Below are positions 16,016 to 23,042 of a DNA stretch of 49,436 nucleotides, piece after piece. The first letter of the stretch is position 1. Each line of letters begins with the position of its first letter. This DNA is from an uncultured Verrucomicrobiota bacterium (GTDB lineage: Bacteria > Verrucomicrobiota > Verrucomicrobiia > Limisphaerales > JADLHS01), in NCBI GenBank assembly GCA_937894935.1, contig CALAYC010000074.1, positions 1-49,436 on the forward strand, written 5' to 3'. The translations under genes and the position numbers were made by a program. Under the pieces are notes generated by a model. It searched no databases and had not been told where the DNA came from. It saw only the letters and a program-made list of their open reading frames with translations.

Positions 16016-16630
16016 ATGGCAAACGAGCTCCCAAGCGAAACAATCAACAAAGAAGCGAACGAACGCGCCCCGCGGGGCGGTGGTCGTGGTCGCGGTCGCC
16101 GGCAGGAAGCGCCTGAAGCCAACTTCGATGGGCAGCAGGGCGAGGAACTCACCGAGAAGGTGGTGTTCATCAATCGCTCGTCCAAAGTTGTGAAGGGCGG
16201 TCGCCGGTTCAAATTCAGCGCCTTGGTGGTGGTGGGCGACAAGAAAGGTCGCGTCGGTCTGGGACTCGGCAAAGCGACGGAAGTTTCCGATGCCATTCGG
16301 CGCGGGGGCGAAGATGCCCGCCGGCAGATGACGTCGGTGGCGTTGAAAGACGCGACGATTCCGCACGAAGTTTTCTCGGAGTTCGATGGCGCGCGTATTC
16401 TGTTGCGTCCGGCCTCGCCCGGTACCGGTATTATCGCGGGCAAGACGGTTCGCGCGGTGTTGGAATCCGCCGGTGTGCGTGACGTGCTGAGCAAATCGCT
16501 CGGTTCGAAGAACGCGGCCAACGTGGTGAAAGCGACGTTGAACGGCCTGCTGAAGCTCCGGTTGCGCGAAGAGATTTACAAGAGCCGCGGGTTGGAATTG
16601 AAGAAAGCTGAGCCCGCTGTTGCGAATTAA
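16016..16630 (+). CDS. rpsE: 30S ribosomal protein S5 with Arg/Gly-rich N-terminal extension
   Basis: Small-subunit protein involved in decoding accuracy. The core starts at about residue 43 (ELTEKVVFINRSSKVVKGGR) and includes FSALVVVGDKKGRVGLGLGK and ILLRPASPGTGIIAGKTVRA. The total of 204 aa exceeds the usual 165-170 because of a roughly 40-residue N-terminal extension with the RG-rich run APRGGGRGRGRRQEAP, which is likely disordered and RNA-contacting. rplO begins 5 bp after the stop, so rpmD (L30), normally located here, is absent. Confidence 0.96.
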   Translation: MANELPSETINKEANERAPRGGGRGRGRRQEAPEANFDGQQGEELTEKVVFINRSSKVVKGGRRFKFSALVVVGDKKGRVGLGLGKATEVSDAIRRGGEDARRQMTSVALKDATIPHEVFSEFDGARILLRPASPGTGIIAGKTVRAVLESAGVRDVLSKSLGSKNAANVVKATLNGLLKLRLREEIYKSRGLELKKAEPAVAN

Positions 16631-16635
16631 TTTTT

Positions 16636-17109
16636 ATGCGATTACACGATCTTAAACCTCGTCCCGGCGCGAAGCATCGGCGCAAGCGTCTCGGCCAGGG
16701 TGAATCCAGCGGCCGCGGCAAAACGGCCGGTCGCGGTGGCAAAGGCCAGACGGCGCGTTCCGGCAGCTCGATCCGTGTCGGTTTTGAAGGCGGTCAGATG
16801 CCGCTCATCCGACGCATTCCGAAGCGCGGGTTCAACAACGCGCGGTTTGCGACGACTTACATTCCGGTCAACGTCGAGGCATTGAACGTATTCGATGACG
16901 GTGCGCGCGTAGATGAAGCGGCGTTGCGCAAGGCCGGCTTGGTCAATGGTCGCGGCGACGGTGTGAAAATTCTCGGCGACGGCGAACTCACCAAGAAGTT
17001 GACGGTAGTCGTCAATGCTTTCAGTGCGACGGCGAAGTCGAAGATTGAAGGCAAGGGTGGCAAATGCGAAGTGGTCCAGGCGGCGAAAGCTGCGGCGACC
17101 AAGGGTTAA
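16636..17109 (+). CDS. rplO: 50S ribosomal protein L15
   Basis: Large-subunit assembly protein. It has MRLHDLKPRPGAKHRRKRLG, the glycine-rich GESSGRGKTAGRGGKGQTAR, VGFEGGQMPLIRRIPKRGF, and the C-terminal KLTVVVNAFSATAKSKIEGK. Length 157 aa is slightly above the common 145. It lies between rpsE and secY with gaps of 5 and 18 bp. Confidence 0.96.
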   Translation: MRLHDLKPRPGAKHRRKRLGQGESSGRGKTAGRGGKGQTARSGSSIRVGFEGGQMPLIRRIPKRGFNNARFATTYIPVNVEALNVFDDGARVDEAALRKAGLVNGRGDGVKILGDGELTKKLTVVVNAFSATAKSKIEGKGGKCEVVQAAKAAATKG

Positions 17110-17127
17110 TCCGCAGAACAATCAACC

Positions 17128-18534
17128 ATGTTCGGCTCACTCATTCAGACCTTCACCAACTGCTTTAAAATTCCGGAACTGAAGTCCCGGATTTTTTTCA
17201 CGGTTCTGTTGCTGGCAATTGCACGCTTGATTGCGTTCGTGCCGGTGCCGGGGCTGGATCATCAGGCGTTGAAGGCCTGGTTTGAGAGCAATGCAGGAAC
17301 GGGCGGATTGCTGAACATGTACAATCTCTTCACCGGTGACGCGATGAGCCATGGCGCTGTCGGGTCGCTGGGCATCATGCCTTACATCAGCGCGACGATT
17401 ATTATTCAGTTGCTGACGGCCGTGATTCCGCAGTTGAGCAAAGCGGCGCGTGAAGAAGGCGGTCGGGCCAAGATCATTCAATACGGTCGTTATCTGACGG
17501 TCGTGCTTTGCGTGATTCTCGGAACGTCCACGGCGTTGAGCTGGGAGAATCCGAATGCGTTGTTCGGCGGCAATTGGAACATGGGCAATCTGGTGCTGGA
17601 TCCGGGTTGGTGGTATCGGATTCAAACGGTGATCTTGTTGACCACCGGCACAATGTTGCTGATGTGGCTGGGTGAACAAATTACGGAACGTGGTATCGGC
17701 AACGGTGTTTCGTTGATCATCACCATCGGAATTATTGCAAGTCTTCCCGGCGCGGTGGCGCAGGTGAAGGAAATGTTCTTCCCGGGCGGTGGCGTGGAAG
17801 CGAGTCACAACATTACGGATGCAGCGGTGATGGTGGTGACGATCATTCTAGTGATCGCAGTGGTGATCGCGGTGACGCAGGCGCAACGGAAGATTCCGGT
17901 GCAATATGCGCAACGGGCGGTAGGTCGGAAGATTTACGCTGGTCAGTCCTCGTTTATGCCGTTGCGAGTGAATTACGCGGGTGTTATGCCGGTGATTTTT
18001 GCGTCGGCGATTCTGATGTTCCCGCAGAAGATTTTTGTGACGGTTGGCAGCGCGTTTAAGCCGGAGAATGGAGCGTTTTCGAAATTTATGTCGGAAACCT
18101 GTCTGGCTCTCGCACGATTGTTGGGCGACGGCTCGTTGACCTATCTGGTGTTGTTCGGGTTGATGATTCTGTTTTTCTCGTATTTCTGGACGGCGACGCA
18201 GTTCAACGAAATCCAGATTGCGGATGACTTGAAGAAGAACGGTGGTTACATCCCGGGTGTCCGGCCGGGCACGCCGACAAGTGACTTTTTGCACAACACG
18301 ATGAGCCGGATTACGCTGGCGGGTGCGTTGTTTTTGACGGGAATCGCCGTGTTGCCGATTGTGCTCGGTAACGCGATGAAGATTCCGCCAGTGGTGGCAG
18401 GTTTCTTTGGCGGCACGAGTATGTTGATTACGGTCGGTGTGATGCTCGACACGATGCGACAGATTGAATCGCATCTGTTGATGCGACATTACGACGGCTT
18501 CCTCAAGAAGGGGAAGATTCGGGGCCGGCTCTAA
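17128..18534 (+). CDS. secY: protein translocase subunit SecY
   Basis: Channel subunit of the Sec translocon in the inner membrane. The 468-aa protein has about ten hydrophobic segments. It begins with FKIPELKSRIFFTVLLLAIA, has the plug/TM2 region GIMPYISATIIIQLLTAVIP with PQLSKAAREEGG after it, GIGNGVSLIITIGI, PVQYAQRAVGRKIYAGQSSF, LRVNYAGVMPVIFASAILMF, and the C-terminal loop DLKKNGGYIPGVRPG. It is in the canonical position after rplO. No adk gene follows. Confidence 0.98.
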   Translation: MFGSLIQTFTNCFKIPELKSRIFFTVLLLAIARLIAFVPVPGLDHQALKAWFESNAGTGGLLNMYNLFTGDAMSHGAVGSLGIMPYISATIIIQLLTAVIPQLSKAAREEGGRAKIIQYGRYLTVVLCVILGTSTALSWENPNALFGGNWNMGNLVLDPGWWYRIQTVILLTTGTMLLMWLGEQITERGIGNGVSLIITIGIIASLPGAVAQVKEMFFPGGGVEASHNITDAAVMVVTIILVIAVVIAVTQAQRKIPVQYAQRAVGRKIYAGQSSFMPLRVNYAGVMPVIFASAILMFPQKIFVTVGSAFKPENGAFSKFMSETCLALARLLGDGSLTYLVLFGLMILFFSYFWTATQFNEIQIADDLKKNGGYIPGVRPGTPTSDFLHNTMSRITLAGALFLTGIAVLPIVLGNAMKIPPVVAGFFGGTSMLITVGVMLDTMRQIESHLLMRHYDGFLKKGKIRGRL

Positions 18535-18546
18535 GCCAATGCCTGC

Positions 18547-18609
18547 TTAGTCTTAGTCGCGTTCTTAATCACCCCAGCGCGGACGGATTAAGACGAAGAT
18601 TAAGATCGA
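18547..18609. repeat. inverted GATTAAGA-type repeats between secY and map
   Basis: TCTTAATC (18564-18571, as GTTCTTAATC) and GATTAAGA (18586-18593) form a perfect 8-bp inverted pair, flanked by further partial units TTAGTCTTAGTC on the left and CGAAGATTAAGATC on the right. It fills most of the 87-bp secY-map gap. The hairpin is AT-rich and lacks a terminator U-tract, and the downstream genes are expected to be co-transcribed. Confidence 0.55.
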
Positions 18610-18621
18610 GAAAAGACGAAC

Positions 18622-19395
18622 ATGAGTCTCATCAAAAGCGAACGCGAGTTGGAAATTATGCGCGTCGCGGGAGCGCTGGCGGCGGAGGTTCTTGAAGAGA
18701 TTGCGGCGTTTATTCGCCCAGGGGTGACGACGCGGCAGGTGGATGAATTTGCGGGGGAAGCGATGAGAAGGCGCGGCTGTAAAAGCGCGTTTCTCGGTTA
18801 TCGCAAGTATCCGTGCCAGACGTGTTTGTCGGTTAACGACGAAGTGGTTCACGGTATCGCGAACGATCGGGTGTTGCGATTTGGCGACATCGTCAGCGTG
18901 GATTGCGGGGTGCGGTATAATGGCTACATCGGGGACACAGCGACAACGGTCGCAGTCGGCGGATGCGGCGTCGCGGCGCAGCGGTTGATGGACGTGACAC
19001 AGCAGGCGCTGGCCAAAGGGATTGAGCAGGCAGTCGCCGGCAATCGCGTGGCGGATATTTCGCGCGCAGTACAAAATTTTGTTGAGGGTAATGGTTTCAG
19101 CGTAGTTCGGGAATTTGTCGGACACGGGGTAGGGCGGTCGGTTCATGAAGAGCCACAAGTGCCTAATTTCGTGGATGGTAGCGGTAATCAAAAGCTGAAA
19201 GCCGGGATGACAATCGCGATTGAACCGATGGTGAACGCGGGTCGTCCCGAGGTGAAAATCTTGAAAGACGGCTGGACAGTTGTAACGCAAGATGGTTCAC
19301 TCTCGGCCCATTTTGAGCATACCGTGCTGATCACGAACGGAGCGCCGGAGATTTTGACATGCGTGCGGACGCCTTCCGGGTCGAAGGTCGCGTAA
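18622..19395 (+). CDS. map: type I methionine aminopeptidase
   Basis: Removes the initiator methionine from nascent proteins. The 257-aa product has all expected active-site residues: H77 (NDEVVHG), metal ligands D94 (VDCGV), D105 (GDTATT), H168 (GHGVG), E201 (IEPM) and E232 (FEHT). Length and motif spacing are normal for the bacterial type Ia enzyme. Its last 37 bases overlap infA in another frame, which suggests translational coupling. It lies 87 bp after secY across a repeat. Confidence 0.97.
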   Translation: MSLIKSERELEIMRVAGALAAEVLEEIAAFIRPGVTTRQVDEFAGEAMRRRGCKSAFLGYRKYPCQTCLSVNDEVVHGIANDRVLRFGDIVSVDCGVRYNGYIGDTATTVAVGGCGVAAQRLMDVTQQALAKGIEQAVAGNRVADISRAVQNFVEGNGFSVVREFVGHGVGRSVHEEPQVPNFVDGSGNQKLKAGMTIAIEPMVNAGRPEVKILKDGWTVVTQDGSLSAHFEHTVLITNGAPEILTCVRTPSGSKVA

Positions 19396-19580
19396 TTGAA
19401 GCGTTGCCGAATGGCACGTTTCGAGTGGAACTGGCGAACGGGCATCGGTTGCTGGCGTTCACCACGAGTCGCACGAAACAGGAATTTACCGGCACGAAGC
19501 CGGGGGACAGAGTGAAGTTGCAACTGACGCCGTTTGATCTATCAACCGGCCGGTTGGTGGTCGAAAAGAAAACGATTTAA
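19359..19580 (+). CDS. infA: translation initiation factor IF-1
   Basis: Binds the ribosomal A site during initiation. The 73-aa product has the S1/OB-fold pattern: VEGRVIEALPNGTFRVELAN, GHRLLAF, GDRVKLQLTPFDLSTGRLV. The usual start MAKED..I is replaced by MRADAFRV. The ATG lies inside map, giving a 37-base overlap. No later in-frame ATG exists that would keep the first beta-strand, so the overlap is probably real. rpmJ follows 1 bp after its stop. Confidence 0.93.
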   Translation: MRADAFRVEGRVIEALPNGTFRVELANGHRLLAFTTSRTKQEFTGTKPGDRVKLQLTPFDLSTGRLVVEKKTI

Positions 19581-19581
19581 C

Positions 19582-19695
19582 ATGAAAGTTCGAGCCTCAG
19601 TAAAGAAGCTGTGCGAGCACTGCAAAGTGGTGCGTCGCCGTGGCGTGTTGCGCGTCATCTGCACGAATAAACGTCACAAACAACGTCAAGGTTAA
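19582..19695 (+). CDS. rpmJ: 50S ribosomal protein L36, zinc-ribbon form
   Basis: The 37-aa protein begins MKVRASVKKLCEHCKVVRRR and ends in VICTNKRHKQRQG. It keeps the zinc ligands C11, C14, C27 and H32 (CxxC...CxxxxH), so it is the zinc-binding form. It lies directly between infA and rpsM, the standard position. The start is one base after the infA stop. Confidence 0.96.
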   Translation: MKVRASVKKLCEHCKVVRRRGVLRVICTNKRHKQRQG

Positions 19696-19701
19696 TTCAT
19701 T

Positions 19702-20097
19702 ATGGCACGCATCATTGGTGTAGAAGTCCCGCCGAACAAGCGCATTGATATTGCGCTGCGCTACATTTACGGCATCGGCCCGGTCAACGCGATGGAGATT
19801 CTCGAGCGCGCGAACATTGACCCGTCCATCCGCGCCAAAGACCTGACGGAAGCGCAGCTTTCGCAAATCGTTCACGCGATCCAGGACGGCAAGTATGTGA
19901 TCGAAGGTGACCTGCGCCGCGAACTCGGTTTGAACCTGAAGCGTTTGCAGGCGATCAAGTGCTATCGAGGCATCCGCCACATGCGCAGTCTGCCGGTGCG
20001 TGGACAACGTACTCAGACGAACGCGCGCACGCGCAAAGGCCCGCGTAAGACGGTCGGCGTGCAGCGCAATCCAAATGCGAAGGCTGGCATCCACTAA
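19702..20097 (+). CDS. rpsM: 30S ribosomal protein S13
   Basis: Head protein that bridges to the large subunit and contacts P-site tRNA. It begins MARIIGVEVPPNKRIDIALR, contains YIYGIGPVNAMEILERANID, and ends with IRHMRSLPVRGQRTQTNART and GPRKTVGVQRN. Length 131 aa is slightly above the usual 120. It sits 6 bp after rpmJ. Confidence 0.97.
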   Translation: MARIIGVEVPPNKRIDIALRYIYGIGPVNAMEILERANIDPSIRAKDLTEAQLSQIVHAIQDGKYVIEGDLRRELGLNLKRLQAIKCYRGIRHMRSLPVRGQRTQTNARTRKGPRKTVGVQRNPNAKAGIH

Positions 20098-20114
20098 TCT
20101 GAATCTGAATTTGT

Positions 20115-20693
20115 ATGGCTGACGAGACCAAGAAAAAAGCTGCTCCGGCGAAGGAAGCGAAGCCCGAAGCTGCGGAAAAACCCGCGAAAGCGGCTGACGA
20201 AACCAAGCCCAAGAAGGCCGCCGCGACTGCGGAAGCGCCGAAGGCTGAAGCCGCTGCTCCGGTGGCCGCTGCTGCTCCGACCGCAGCTGAATTGCTCGGT
20301 GAGGATGTTGGCGCCAAGAAGATCATCAAGGCGAAGCACGCCAAGAATATTTCCGTCGGTATCGCGAACATTCTTGCGACGTTCAACAACACGCAGGTCA
20401 CGATTACCGACATGCACGGCAACCTCATCGGTTGGTCGGCGGCTGGTCGCGTGGGTTTCAAAGGTTCGCGTAAGAGCACCGCTTACGCGGCGCAGATGGT
20501 GGCGCAGGATGCCGCTCGTCAGGCCATGGCCCACGGCATGAAGGAAGTTGAAGTCCGCGTCAAAGGTCCGGGCTCCGGTCGTGAATCGGCCATTCGCGCG
20601 TTGCAGGCAATCGGCCTGGAAATCAGCGCGATCAAAGACGTGACTCCGGTGCCGCACAACGGTTGCCGTCCGCGCAAGAAGCGTCGCGTGTAA
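20115..20693 (+). CDS. rpsK: 30S ribosomal protein S11 with long Ala/Lys/Pro/Glu-rich N-terminal extension
   Basis: Platform protein of the small subunit. The conserved core begins near residue 74 (HAKNISVGIANILATFNNTQ) and continues with VTITDMHGNLIGWSAAGRVG, STAYAAQMVAQDAARQAMAH and VPHNGCRPRKKRRV. The product is 192 aa against about 129 in E. coli. The first roughly 70 residues are low-complexity (KKKAAPAKEAKPEAAEKPAK and similar), predicted disordered and highly charged. The ATG at 20115 is the only reasonable start upstream of the core: the next internal methionine falls inside the core. The gap to rpsM holds two TCTGAA copies. Confidence 0.95.
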   Translation: MADETKKKAAPAKEAKPEAAEKPAKAADETKPKKAAATAEAPKAEAAAPVAAAAPTAAELLGEDVGAKKIIKAKHAKNISVGIANILATFNNTQVTITDMHGNLIGWSAAGRVGFKGSRKSTAYAAQMVAQDAARQAMAHGMKEVEVRVKGPGSGRESAIRALQAIGLEISAIKDVTPVPHNGCRPRKKRRV

Positions 20694-20728
20694 AATCGTC
20701 AATCCAGAATCGTTAATCGAAATTTCCT

Positions 20729-21337
20729 ATGGCTCGTTACAAAGGTCCTCGCGTTCGCATCAGTCGCCGCTTCGGTATTCCGATGTTTGGCCCGACGAAG
20801 TATCTGGAACGCCGTAATTATCCTCCGGGGGTTCATGGCCCGAAGTCCCGCCGCAAGCTCACCGACTACGGTATGGGCCTGGTTGAGAAGCAGAAGCTCC
20901 GTTATTACTACGGCCTGCTCGAACGCCAGTTCCGCGGTGTGTATGAAAAGGCGCTGCGCCGTCGTGGTGTGACCGGTGAGCAGATGCTCCAGATTTTGGA
21001 GACGCGTTTGGACAACGTTGTTTATCACCTCGGCTTCGGCACGACTCGCGCCGCGGCCCGTCAGATGGTGGCTCACGGCCACATCGAGGTGAATGGTCGC
21101 AAGGTCAGCATTCCGTCATACGCCCTCAAGGTGAACGATGTTATCACGGTGAAGGACAAGACGGTTTCGCGCCAGATGGCGACGAAGGCGATGGAATTGT
21201 CCACCAGCCGCGCGGTTCCGGATTGGTTGTCGTTGAGCAAGGATGAGTTCAAGGGTGTGGTGATGCGGATCCCGACCCGGGACGAGATCAACCCGATCGC
21301 CAACGAACAAGCAGTCGTCGAATTTTATTCCCGTTAA
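20729..21337 (+). CDS. rpsD: 30S ribosomal protein S4
   Basis: 16S-binding assembly initiator. It begins MARYKGPRVRISRRFGIPMF and includes RRNYPPGVHGPKSRRKLTDY, YYYGLLERQFRGVYEKA, and the S4 RNA-binding domain TRLDNVVYHLGFGTTRAAAR with QMVAHGHIEVNGRKVSIPS. It lacks the N-terminal zinc-binding cysteines. Length 202 aa is normal. It is followed by a 110-bp hairpin-rich gap before rpoA. In enteric bacteria S4 controls the alpha operon, and a similar role here is only a possibility. Confidence 0.97.
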   Translation: MARYKGPRVRISRRFGIPMFGPTKYLERRNYPPGVHGPKSRRKLTDYGMGLVEKQKLRYYYGLLERQFRGVYEKALRRRGVTGEQMLQILETRLDNVVYHLGFGTTRAAARQMVAHGHIEVNGRKVSIPSYALKVNDVITVKDKTVSRQMATKAMELSTSRAVPDWLSLSKDEFKGVVMRIPTRDEINPIANEQAVVEFYSR

Positions 21338-21347
21338 TAACCAACCC

Positions 21348-21404
21348 GTCCTGCGTTTGCGGGACAATTGAAAAGACAATTATACGGGCGACCCGGCTGT
21401 CGGG
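21348..21404 (+). promoter_or_regulatory. three consecutive small hairpins in the rpsD-rpoA leader
   Basis: Back to back lie GTCCTGC/GCGGGAC (21348-21365, tetraloop GTTT, one G-T pair), AATTG/CAATT (21366-21381) and CCCG/CGGG (21392-21404). None is followed by a U-tract, so termination is unlikely. They could be an RNA binding site or a processing signal that sets rpoA expression. rpoA itself has a fair Shine-Dalgarno site (AAAGGA ending at 21443). Confidence 0.4.
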
Positions 21405-21447
21405 AATAGCAGTCGCGTCGTCAGATTAAAATTGTTGAAAGGAAACC

Positions 21448-22461
21448 ATGCCAGTACGTCTCGGTAGATTTGAAATGCCCAAGCGGTTGACCAAGGAAGA
21501 GTCAACAGCAACGGATACTTACGCCAAGTTTATAGCGGAACCGTTCGAAACGGGTTACGGCCACACCATCGGCAACTCGCTGCGTCGCGTGTTGCTCAGC
21601 TCGCTCGAAGGCGCAGCGATCACCTCGATCAAGGTGGACGGCGCGATGCATGAATTCGCGGCCATCGAAGGTGTGGTGGAAGACGTCACGGACATCGTGC
21701 TCAATCTCAAGAAAATCAAGTTCAAGGCGCATACCCGCGACGAGCAGGTGTTGCTGCTTTCCGTGAACAAAGAAGGCGCGGTGACGGCGACTGACATTCA
21801 GCTCAACCAGAACATCGAACTGGTTAACCCGGATCAGCTCATCTGCACGCTCGATAAGAAGCGGAAGTTCGAGATGGAGTTGACGGTGAAAATCGGTCGT
21901 GGATTTTTGACGGGCGACGAAAACAAGAAAGCCGGTCAGGCAATTGGTGTGATTGCGATTGACTCGTTGTTTTCCCCGGTGACGCGTGTGCGTTACGGCG
22001 TGGAAGCGGCGCGCGTTGGTAACCGGACGGACTACGATCGTCTCGTGCTCGAAATCTGGACTGACGGACGCATTACTCCTGATGACGCGTTGACCCAGGC
22101 TTCGGCGATTCTCGCGCATCACCTCGACGTCTTTGTCGGTTACGACAAGAACGCGGTCGAATTCGAAGAGACCGTGGACAAGCAGGACGACGAGAAGATG
22201 AAGATGAAGAAGCTGCTCAACATGTCCGTGAACGAAATCGAGTTGAGCGTGCGCGCGGCGAACTGCTTGAACAACGCGAACATCACCACCGTTGGTCAGC
22301 TCGCGATGAAGAGCGAATCCGAAATGCTCAAGTATCGTAACTTCGGTAAGAAGTCGCTGAACGAAATCAAGGACAAGCTGACGGCGCTCGGACTTTCGTT
22401 GGGTATGACTTTTGAACCCGGTCTGATTGACGGGCCGAAAGACGAAAACAAAGTGCTGTAA
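21448..22461 (+). CDS. rpoA: DNA-directed RNA polymerase subunit alpha
   Basis: Forms the alpha dimer that seeds RNA polymerase assembly. The N-terminal domain has FIAEPFETGYGHTIGNSLRR and VLLSSLEGAAITSIKVDGAM, then EFAAIEGVVEDVTDIVLNLK. The C-terminal domain (about 245-325), which binds UP elements and activators, has SVNEIELSVRAANCLNNANI and LKYRNFGKKSLNEIKDKL. Length 337 aa is normal. It lies between rpsD and rplQ, the conserved order. Confidence 0.98.
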   Translation: MPVRLGRFEMPKRLTKEESTATDTYAKFIAEPFETGYGHTIGNSLRRVLLSSLEGAAITSIKVDGAMHEFAAIEGVVEDVTDIVLNLKKIKFKAHTRDEQVLLLSVNKEGAVTATDIQLNQNIELVNPDQLICTLDKKRKFEMELTVKIGRGFLTGDENKKAGQAIGVIAIDSLFSPVTRVRYGVEAARVGNRTDYDRLVLEIWTDGRITPDDALTQASAILAHHLDVFVGYDKNAVEFEETVDKQDDEKMKMKKLLNMSVNEIELSVRAANCLNNANITTVGQLAMKSESEMLKYRNFGKKSLNEIKDKLTALGLSLGMTFEPGLIDGPKDENKVL

Positions 22462-22467
22462 TTTTTT

Positions 22468-22956
22468 ATGCGACACCTGAAGAGAACGGCCAAGTTGGGC
22501 CGGCAGTTTGAGCATCGTAATGCGATGCTTGCCAACATGGTTTGCAGTCTGATCAAGCATAAGCGGATCACGACGACGTTGGCCAAGGCCAAAGCCGCGC
22601 GACCTGTCGCGGAAAAGATGGTCACCCTCGGCAAAAAGGGCACGATTCAAGCCCGCCGCCTTGCAGCGGCCCGCTTGCATGCGCATGGTCCGACGGTTGA
22701 TTTGACCAAGGCCGAGAAGAAAAAGTGGCGCGCGCAGGAAGATGTCATTCGTATTCTGTTCGAAGACATCGCGCCGGCGTTCAAAGGCCGCGTGGGTGGT
22801 TATACGCGCATCATCAAGCTCGAACAACGTCCTGGTGATTCGGCGCAGAAAGCGATCCTGGAATGGGTGGACGAAGTAGTCACCGCGTCGCCTGAGCCCG
22901 AAGCGAAAGCTGAAGGCGAAACCAAGAAAGACAAAGAAGCTGCGGCCGCCAAGTAA
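22468..22956 (+). CDS. rplQ: 50S ribosomal protein L17
   Basis: Large-subunit protein near the exit tunnel. The core has MRHLKRTAKLGRQFEHRNAM, LANMVCSLIKHKRITTTLAK and GRVGGYTRIIKLEQRPGDSA. It is 162 aa, with a charged C-terminal tail (EAKAEGETKKDKEAAAAK) beyond the usual 120-130 aa. It is the last gene of the ribosomal cluster, with a terminator 20 bp after the stop. Confidence 0.96.
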   Translation: MRHLKRTAKLGRQFEHRNAMLANMVCSLIKHKRITTTLAKAKAARPVAEKMVTLGKKGTIQARRLAAARLHAHGPTVDLTKAEKKKWRAQEDVIRILFEDIAPAFKGRVGGYTRIIKLEQRPGDSAQKAILEWVDEVVTASPEPEAKAEGETKKDKEAAAAK

Positions 22957-22975
22957 GGCGAACCGAATTGATTTC

Positions 22976-23004
22976 AAGCCCGCTCACCATGAGCGGGCTT
23001 TTTT
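22976..23004 (+). terminator. intrinsic terminator of the ribosomal protein cluster
   Basis: AAGCCCGCTC (22976-22985) pairs with GAGCGGGCTT (22991-23000) across a short loop, ten base pairs, followed by TTTT and a further T-rich stretch. It is the clearest factor-independent terminator in the window. It lies inside the upstream open part of the lpxI frame, which argues for the later lpxI start. Confidence 0.93.
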
Positions 23005-23042
23005 GTTTTCGGATTTTCGGTCTGAACCTTTACCTTCGCGAC

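Noticed and set aside
21502..22977. 491-codon minus-strand frame
   Set aside because: Antisense across rpoA and rplQ, both certain genes.
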